A stretch of 43,153 nucleotides of DNA, from positions 1 through 43,153 of the IMG/VR virus record IMGVR_UViG_3300036832_000686; one strand, given 5' to 3'. Below the pieces are notes generated by a model that did no database searches, had not been told where the DNA came from, and saw only the letters and a program-made list of their open reading frames with translations. The stretch comes from a virus. A program made the position numbers and the translations under genes. Shown here one piece after another: positions 37,647 through 43,153 of this stretch. Position 1 is the stretch's first letter; each line of letters opens with the position of its first letter.

Positions 37647-38081
37647 ATGACCACGCAATATGTGATGCAGCAAGTCGGCGTCGTGGACGGCACCGTGCCG
37701 GCCGCGCGCGCCGATGGCCGCCAGGTCAATGCGCGCAAGCGCGCGTTCCTCGGCTCCAAGACCCCCGGCCAGGCCTGGGCCAGCGGTGACAAGATCTACC
37801 TCTGCCGCAAGCCGGGCGGCCATAAGGTCACGGAGATCAAGGTCACGACCGATACCTCGCTGGCGACGGCGACGATCGACGTCGGCACACTGACAAACCA
37901 GGGGCTCTATTGCTCGGGCGCGACGCTGACCGCGATCAACACGCCGACCGCGATCGGCCCGAAGGCCTCGACGCTCGATGATCCGCCGGGCCTCACGGAA
38001 GATCTCTATGCGACGCTCGGCGTCGCCGGCGTCGGCGCCGCGGTGCTCCTGACGTTCGAGGTCGTCACCTCTGGCGAGTAG
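37647..38081 (+). CDS. Putative head decoration or minor capsid protein
   Basis: A 144-residue protein from ATG 37647 behind AAAGGA. Beta-rich sequence (YLCRKPGGHKVTEIKVTT, then LATATIDVGTLTNQGLYCSG) with many Thr, Gly and Val, like small structural proteins that sit on the capsid. Directly after the capsid gene, which supports the call; no family recognised. Confidence 0.5.
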   Translation: MTTQYVMQQVGVVDGTVPAARADGRQVNARKRAFLGSKTPGQAWASGDKIYLCRKPGGHKVTEIKVTTDTSLATATIDVGTLTNQGLYCSGATLTAINTPTAIGPKASTLDDPPGLTEDLYATLGVAGVGAAVLLTFEVVTSGE

Positions 38082-38143
38082 GGGGCGATGATCGGCCGGG
38101 CCGGCGGTGGACCCCGTGAACGCGCCGTCTGTCAGGTCGAAGG

Positions 38144-38177
38144 CCGGGGGAGCATCCGCGTCGATGGGCTCTCCCGG
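38144..38177 (+). promoter_or_regulatory. Hairpin after the decoration gene
   Basis: CCGGGGGAGC (38144-38153) pairs with GCTCTCCCGG (38168-38177) with one G-T pair and a 14-base loop. ACATTTTG follows, not a full T-tract. It may reduce transcription from the capsid genes into the tail genes. Confidence 0.45.
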
Positions 38178-38200
38178 CCACATTTTGAAGGAGGCCGACG

Positions 38201-38401
38201 ATGGCATTTACCGCGAAGTACACCGTCCAGCGCGGCAATCACGCGCTCAAGAATATCCCGGTGACGCCCGGCCAGGCCGAGGCGCAAACCGACACGATCT
38301 CGCTCAACGTCGACGCGACGCACATCACGCGCGGCGACATGCTCTTGATGCTCGAGGAGATCCGCCAGAAGATTTTCGCGGGCAACTGGCCGCCGCGGTG
38401 A
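38201..38401 (+). CDS. Hypothetical small protein before the tail genes
   Basis: A 66-residue protein from ATG 38201 with a strong ribosome binding site (AAGGAGG). Short strands (AFTAKYTVQRGNHALKNI) and a C-terminal helix (RGDMLLMLEEIRQKIFAG). Function unknown; position suggests a structural or assembly role. Confidence 0.62.
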   Translation: MAFTAKYTVQRGNHALKNIPVTPGQAEAQTDTISLNVDATHITRGDMLLMLEEIRQKIFAGNWPPR

Positions 38402-38405
38402 CGCC

Positions 38406-38996
38406 GTGGCGAACTATGTCCAGATCGCCAATCTCGCCGCGACGCTGATCGGCAACCAGGCGCGGATTGTCTCGCCCGACGATAACACCGTGCTCGCGCG
38501 CACGATCAAGGCCGTGTGGGATCTGCAACGCCGCGCGACCTTGCGAGACGGGGAGTGGAATTTCGCCTGTCAGCGCATGGGGCTCCCGGCGCTCGCCGAG
38601 GCCGTGCCCTATCCCTACGGCTATGCCTACAATCTGCCGGCCGAGGCGCTCAAGCTCGTCGAGCTCATCGACGATCCGCGCGACGAGTACCGCCTCGAGG
38701 GCCGGCAAATCCTCACCAACAATGGCCCGCCGCTCTATATCCGCTACTGCGTCGACGTGCCCGCGCCCGAAGCCTGGGATGAAACATTCGCGGACGCTTT
38801 CGGCAAGCGCATTGCCTGGGTCATCGGCAAGCGCATCGCCGGCTCGAGCTACAACGAATTGAACGGCGAGCGGCTTTACCGCGACGCGATCGAGGACGCC
38901 AAGGGCATCGACGGGCGCGAGAACCCGCCGCTCGAGCAAGAGGAATCCAGCTGGATCCTCGCGCGCTACGGCTCCCCGTGGGCCGTGTGGTGGTAA
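38406..38996 (+). CDS. Tail tubular protein A (T7 gp11-like)
   Basis: A 196-residue protein from GTG 38406 (five bases after the previous stop), same size as T7 gp11. Typical pattern: IANLAATLIGNQARIVSPDD, WDLQRRATLRDGEWNFACQR, a conserved YPYGYAYNLPAEALKLVEL, and a helical C-terminus (ADAFGKRIAWVIGKRI) ending in SWILARYGSPWAVWW. It forms the ring between portal and nozzle. Confidence 0.88.
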   Translation: MANYVQIANLAATLIGNQARIVSPDDNTVLARTIKAVWDLQRRATLRDGEWNFACQRMGLPALAEAVPYPYGYAYNLPAEALKLVELIDDPRDEYRLEGRQILTNNGPPLYIRYCVDVPAPEAWDETFADAFGKRIAWVIGKRIAGSSYNELNGERLYRDAIEDAKGIDGRENPPLEQEESSWILARYGSPWAVWW

Positions 38997-41278
38997 CGCC
39001 GCGGGGCACCTCTCCCGGCATCCGCCATCTGTTGTCGGGATTCCTTGCCGGCGAGCTCGATCCGATGATGGGCGGGCGCGTCGATACCGACCAGTATCAA
39101 TATGGCCTCGACACTTGCGAGAATTTCCTCGCGCTCGAGCTCGGCCCCTTGGTCAAAAGGATGGGGTTTCAATATATCCGCGACGCCGATCCGGCCTCGT
39201 CCTGGCTGACCGCGTTCCGCTTCTCGGTCACGCAGGAATATGTCCTCGAGTGGACCGATGGGCGCATGCGGTTTTTCACCAATGGCGGCCGCGTCGAAAC
39301 TTCGCCCGGCGTGCCCTACGAGCTCGGCACGCCCTACACCGCGGCCGAGGCGCCGAGCGTCTCGACGCAGCAAAGCTACGACCGGCTCTACATGGATCAT
39401 CCCGCGCATGCGCCGGGCTCGATCGCGCGCACCTCCGCGACGACGTTCACCTATCAGGCGACAAGCCTCGAAAACGGGCCGTTCAAGGATGAGAATATCA
39501 ACAAGAGCGTGACGGTCACGGTCGATTACGTCATCACCGATGGCACGACGCCGACGACGATCCACGCGAGCGCGCCGATCTTTCAGCCGGGCCACGTCGG
39601 CACCCTGTTCCGCATTCAGGCCAACGATTTTTCCACGCTGCAAGCCTGGGAGCCCGGCCGCACTGGCATCACTACGGGCATGGGGCTGCGGAACGAAGGC
39701 AAGGAATACGTCGCGCAGACCGCGGGCACGACGGGCACGATGGCGCCCGTGCACACCGAAGGCTCGGCATGGGACGGCGCGCACCTCAACGATCTCGCTT
39801 CGGCGAAGGGGCCTTATGGCGTCGAATGGAAGTATTTTTCCGATCAGTTCGGCATTGCCAAGATTACGTCGGTCGCCGGCGATGGCCTCTCGGCCAGCGC
39901 GGTGGTGCTGCGCCAGATGCCCGATGCCACCGAGGGGCCGAGCTGGCGCTGGTCCTTTAGCCTGTTCTCGGCCGTCGAAGGCTGGCCGTCGCTCGTGCTG
40001 CTCTGGCAGGGCCGGCTTGTTCACATCAAGGGATTCGATATCGTCGCCTCGGTCGCCGGCGATTTTGGCGGCGGCCGCGCCAATTTCCAGACCTATACCT
40101 CCGAGGGAATTCTCGCGGCCGACATGGCGTTTCGCCGCACGCTCGCGACCGACGATCCGCCAATCTGGGCCGTCGCCGATCTCAAAAAATTGCTCTTGGG
40201 CACCGCCAGCAAAGAGCTCGCCGTAGGCCCGACCAATAGCCAGGCGATCGTCGCCGGCGACAATATCTCGATGGAGCCGCAATCGTTCTACGGCTCGCAG
40301 CCGATCCCGCCGCTGCAAGTCGGGACCAAGACGATTTTCGTCGAGCGCGGCGGGCGGCGCCTCCGCGCAGCGAGCTACGACATGACGCCCGACCGCTACG
40401 GCGCCGATGATCTCACCGTATCGGCGCGCCAGGTCACGGCCGGCGGGATCCGGCAAATCGCCTATCAGCGCTGGCCCTTCGCCTTCCTCCATGCCGTGCG
40501 CTCGGATGGGCAGATCGCCGTGCACTCCGATACCAAATTGCAGGTCAAGGGCTTCTCGCGGATCAAGCTCGGCGGCGGCGCGCAGGCGCTTTCGGCCGTG
40601 TCGGTCGTCGGCGCCGATGGCGTCACCGATGAATTGTGGCTGCTCGTCTCGCGCGCGACGCCGGGCGGCACGCGGCGCGAGATCTGGAAGCAAGCGCCGT
40701 GGCGCGAGCTCGGCGACGCGCCGCAAAATGCCTTTTATGTCGACGGCGGCGTCAACACGATCGCCGCGGCCGGGCAAACCCATTTTTCAGGGCTCACGCA
40801 TCTTGCCAGTCAGCCCGTCGCCGTGCTCGCCGATGGCGCCGTGGTGCCGAATTTGACCGTTGCCAGCGACGGCACGCTCGATCTGCCGAGCTCGGCCGTG
40901 CCGCCCTACGCCTATGTCATCGCGATCGGGCTCGCCTACAGCGCTACCGCGATCACCTTGCCGCCCGAAGTCGCGGCGGCGCGCGGCACGCTGCAAGGCC
41001 TGTGGAAGCGCGTGCGCAAAACCATGCTGCGGCTGCTCGAAAGCTCGGGGATCTCGGTGGGCGGCAATGGCGCCAACGATCCGCTCGAGGAGGTGCTCGA
41101 CCGCTCGGCCCAAGATTTCATGGATCATCCGATTCCGCTGTTCACCGGCGACATGGAAGGCAACGTCGACACGGCTTACGACCGCTATGGCCGCTGCCGC
41201 TTCGTCTCCAACCAGCCCTTGCCCGCGACGATCACCGCGGCCGCGCTCAGCTTCGAAATGGATCAGGACGGTGCGTGA
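38978..41278 (+). CDS. Tail tubular protein B / nozzle (T7 gp12-like), complete copy
   Basis: A 766-residue protein, near the 794 of T7 gp12. GTG 38978 is used; GTG 38987 or 38990 would shorten the overlap with the previous gene. Family pattern at the N-terminus: HLLSGFLAGELDPMMGGRVD then YQYGLDTCENFLALELGPLV, then a long beta-rich body with repeated propeller-like segments. The C-terminus matches the gene end at 1-154. It forms the tail nozzle that binds tailspikes and gates DNA exit. Confidence 0.88.
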   Translation: MGRVVVTPRGTSPGIRHLLSGFLAGELDPMMGGRVDTDQYQYGLDTCENFLALELGPLVKRMGFQYIRDADPASSWLTAFRFSVTQEYVLEWTDGRMRFFTNGGRVETSPGVPYELGTPYTAAEAPSVSTQQSYDRLYMDHPAHAPGSIARTSATTFTYQATSLENGPFKDENINKSVTVTVDYVITDGTTPTTIHASAPIFQPGHVGTLFRIQANDFSTLQAWEPGRTGITTGMGLRNEGKEYVAQTAGTTGTMAPVHTEGSAWDGAHLNDLASAKGPYGVEWKYFSDQFGIAKITSVAGDGLSASAVVLRQMPDATEGPSWRWSFSLFSAVEGWPSLVLLWQGRLVHIKGFDIVASVAGDFGGGRANFQTYTSEGILAADMAFRRTLATDDPPIWAVADLKKLLLGTASKELAVGPTNSQAIVAGDNISMEPQSFYGSQPIPPLQVGTKTIFVERGGRRLRAASYDMTPDRYGADDLTVSARQVTAGGIRQIAYQRWPFAFLHAVRSDGQIAVHSDTKLQVKGFSRIKLGGGAQALSAVSVVGADGVTDELWLLVSRATPGGTRREIWKQAPWRELGDAPQNAFYVDGGVNTIAAAGQTHFSGLTHLASQPVAVLADGAVVPNLTVASDGTLDLPSSAVPPYAYVIAIGLAYSATAITLPPEVAAARGTLQGLWKRVRKTMLRLLESSGISVGGNGANDPLEEVLDRSAQDFMDHPIPLFTGDMEGNVDTAYDRYGRCRFVSNQPLPATITAAALSFEMDQDGA

Positions 41279-41828
41279 ACTGACCTTCTCGCGCCTCGAG
41301 GCGGCCGACATGCTCGCCTTGCAAGCGGGGCGCAAAAACCGTGTCGTGTTCGGCATGCCCGTGGTTGCGACGCGCGAGGAGGCCCAAGCGATCGCGAGCG
41401 AGCGCGTCGCCTGGGCCGCGCGCGTTGTCGGTCCTGGGGGCGCCAAGCTGATCGGCTGCTTTGGCATCGTCGAGCACTTTGCCGGCGTGCACGGGCTCGC
41501 ATGGGCGATGCTCGCCGATCGCCTGGGGCCTGCGCACTTGCCGCTGACGCGCTTCGTTGCCAGCGCCATCGCGGCTTGCGGCCTGCCGCGCCTCGAGCTC
41601 CTCGCGCGCGGCCCCGACCTCGAGGCCGTGCTCGCGAAGTGGCCGGCGCTCGATCCCGGCCAGATCGTCGCGCTCGCCGAGGCGCGGCCAACCCCGGAAA
41701 TGCGGTGGGCCAGGCTGCTCGGGATGGTCCCTGCGCATGTGCTGCGCTTCTACGGCGGCGCCGCCGAGACGTTTATCTTGTTCGAACGGCGCGATCGCGG
41801 CGCGCTCCAACACAGGGAGGCGGCCTGA
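41271..41828 (+). CDS. Internal virion protein, T7 gp13-like (copy 2)
   Basis: A 185-residue protein starting at GTG 41271 inside the end of the nozzle gene, in the same arrangement and length as copy 1 at 147-704. Differences are scattered substitutions plus compensating small indels: three residues gained near AARVVGPGGAKL and three lost near WPALDPGQ. The DUF2833-like region is kept, so both copies look intact. It is coupled to the gp14-like gene by TGATG. Confidence 0.72.
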   Translation: MRELTFSRLEAADMLALQAGRKNRVVFGMPVVATREEAQAIASERVAWAARVVGPGGAKLIGCFGIVEHFAGVHGLAWAMLADRLGPAHLPLTRFVASAIAACGLPRLELLARGPDLEAVLAKWPALDPGQIVALAEARPTPEMRWARLLGMVPAHVLRFYGGAAETFILFERRDRGALQHREAA

Positions 41829-42265
41829 TGGATCCGGTTTCGGCAGGCCTCAAAGTCGCGGGCGGGCTCGTCAAAGGCATCGGCGGGATTGCCGCGGGGC
41901 GCCAGCAGCAACAGGCGCTCGTCGAGCAGGGCCGCCAGCAGAACATCGCCGGCAATCTGCAAGCGACGCGGATCCGCGAGCAGGCGCGGCGCGCGATCGG
42001 CCAGCAGGTCGGCGGGCAATTTGCCAACGGCTTTCAAGGGGGCAGCGGCTCGGCGCTCGATGATCTCGCCGAAAGCCAGACCAATGCGACGCTCGATGCG
42101 CTGCAAGCGCGGCGCGATGCCGCGACCAAGGCGCAAAGCCTCTATGCGCAGGGCAACTTGGCGCGCCAAGGGGCCGGGTTTAGTGCGCTCGGCGACGCGA
42201 TCGGCACGGGCAGCGACCTCTACGGCATGAGCCAGGACTGGGCGCGCGCGCAGGCGCCAAGCTGA
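41828..42265 (+). CDS. Internal virion protein, T7 gp14-like (copy 2)
   Basis: A 145-residue protein. The first 60 residues are nearly identical to copy 1 (704-1144), including the Gly/Ala hydrophobic start; the last third diverges (ARQGAGFSALGDAIGTGSDL here). It is one codon shorter. TGATG overlaps occur at both ends. Role as for copy 1, inferred from T7. Confidence 0.68.
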   Translation: MDPVSAGLKVAGGLVKGIGGIAAGRQQQQALVEQGRQQNIAGNLQATRIREQARRAIGQQVGGQFANGFQGGSGSALDDLAESQTNATLDALQARRDAATKAQSLYAQGNLARQGAGFSALGDAIGTGSDLYGMSQDWARAQAPS

Positions 42266-43153
42266 TGGCCGAGGAACAGATCTATGAGCCGCGGATCATG
42301 CCCGAACCGGCGGCGCCGATGCCGCTGGCAACGCCCGCGGACTATGGCGCCCAGGTCGGCCAGGCGCTCGACCAGGCCGGCAGCACCGTCGAGCACGCCG
42401 CGCTCGCGCAGTATACGCAGGACCGCCAACTCGCGGCCGATCGCGAACTCGCCAACTACGGGATGCAGGCCGCGGTCGCCAAGCAGACGGCCGACGACCA
42501 GGCCCGCTATCTGCGCGACAATCCCGCCGATGGCGATCCCGACTATGGGCAGCACGTCCAGGCGATGCGCGATTCGCTCGACGCGCAGGGCGCCGATCTG
42601 ATTGACGGGATCAAGGAGGGCTCGGTTCGCCGCCATGCGGCACAGGACTGGAACCAGTTCGCGCAATCGACGCTCGGGCGCGAAAGCGATTTCGTCGAAT
42701 CGAAGCGGATCGCCAACTACACGATGAACGCGGGGCAGACGGGCAACGTCGCCGCGAACCGCGTGCGCAATTCGCTCGATAGCGAGCAGACGCTCAACGA
42801 CGAGCTCACGAGCCTCGACAACCGGCTCGCCGGCCAGACCAACATCGAGCCCGAGCTCAAGAAAAAGCTCGCGCGCGAGGGCTATCAGCAGATCTATGGC
42901 GCCTATCTCGACCGCATCACGCGCGGGACGCTCGGCGTCGATGGAGCGATGGGCGCGCCGCCGAACCCCACGGCGACGATCGCGCTGATCGATAGCGGCA
43001 AGCTCGCGGGATCGGGGCTGACGCAGGATCAACTCGAGGCCGCGCGCAACCAGGCGCTCGCCGAGCAGCGCCGGCAACTCGAGGAAGCGCGCCAAGGCGA
43101 TGCCGCGGCCAAGGCCAAGCTCGCCGACGACGTTCAGGTCTATCGCGCCAAGC
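42265..43153 (+). CDS. Internal virion protein, T7 gp15-like (copy 2), 5' part
   Basis: The frame from ATG 42265 is open to the window edge (296 codons seen). It aligns with copy 1 (1144-3162) along its whole length at roughly two thirds identity by eye, higher in blocks such as YTQDRQLAADREL, GDPDYGQHV, EPELKKKLA and PTATIALIDSGKLAGSGLT. Divergence is clearly greater than in the gp13- and gp14-like genes. The rest lies outside the window. Confidence 0.72.
   Translation, partial: MAEEQIYEPRIMPEPAAPMPLATPADYGAQVGQALDQAGSTVEHAALAQYTQDRQLAADRELANYGMQAAVAKQTADDQARYLRDNPADGDPDYGQHVQAMRDSLDAQGADLIDGIKEGSVRRHAAQDWNQFAQSTLGRESDFVESKRIANYTMNAGQTGNVAANRVRNSLDSEQTLNDELTSLDNRLAGQTNIEPELKKKLAREGYQQIYGAYLDRITRGTLGVDGAMGAPPNPTATIALIDSGKLAGSGLTQDQLEAARNQALAEQRRQLEEARQGDAAAKAKLADDVQVYRAK

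Larger units (their letters stand above)
41125..43153 (+). repeat. Right copy of a diverged ~2-kb terminal repeat
   Basis: See the left copy. Gene order and overlaps are the same. The homology probably continues past the right edge, because the gp15-like gene is still aligned where the window ends. Confidence 0.85.

Noticed and set aside
38088-38264. Possible 58-codon gene between the decoration and 66-residue genes
   Set aside because: It overlaps the ribosome binding site and start of the well-supported 38201 gene and its product is Arg/Gly/Ser-rich without fold-like features.

Overview
The window reads as a temperate podovirus (T7-type virion) that also carries plasmid maintenance genes, i.e. 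a candidate phage-plasmid. The DNA is very GC-rich, genes are packed with ATGA/TGATG overlaps, third codon positions are almost always G or C, and Glu-Leu pairs are nearly always written GAG CTC. This suits an alphaproteobacterial host, perhaps Hyphomicrobiales; that assignment is an inference from composition. No tRNA, rRNA, insertion sequence, CRISPR array, DNA polymerase or phage-type single-subunit RNA polymerase was seen, so replication polymerase and transcription are probably supplied by the host.

Layout. 1-9595 (+): end of a T7 gp12-like tail gene, then gp13-, gp14-, gp15- and gp16-like internal virion proteins; the gp16 role is split over two genes, and a small gene with its own ribosome binding site lies inside the first. 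9595-13387 (+): two consecutive beta-helix tailspikes. 13384-13879 (+): three tiny genes including a holin-like and a lipoprotein (spanin-like) product. 13883-19867 (-): plasmid and lysogeny block with a RepL-type initiator, an origin-like region, integrase, a small HTH protein, a ribbon-helix-helix partition protein, ParA and several orphan genes. 19868-20144: divergent control region with three related operator-like palindromes. 20145-23706 (+): Cro-like regulator, a small gene, a Toprim primase and a P-loop helicase. 23784-26810 (-): small orphan genes separated by three related hairpin-rich cassettes. 26811-27993: gene-free, with a striking 295-bp nested dyad built from 12 copies of a 9-mer. 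27994-41278 (+): terminase, portal, scaffold, proline-rich protein, a Cys-rich gene after a strong terminator, major capsid, gp11- and gp12-like tail genes. 41271-43153 (+): a second, diverged set of gp13-, gp14- and gp15-like genes.

The two ends are homologous but not identical (offset about 41.12 kb; by eye about 90% at DNA level early, falling to about two thirds amino acid identity in the gp15-like gene). The window therefore holds one genome equivalent of about 41 kb, a typical T7-like size, plus the start of a related second copy. It may be a tandem pair of related prophages, a real duplication of the core-protein module, or a join of two strains during assembly; the sequence alone cannot decide.

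How the parts may work together (inference): integrase, ParA, the RHH protein and three small genes share one tightly overlapped operon. RepL with an iteron/DnaA-box region could maintain a plasmid prophage; the primase and helicase, and perhaps the 27.2 kb dyad as a second origin, could serve lytic replication; the terminase and T7-like modules make the particle.
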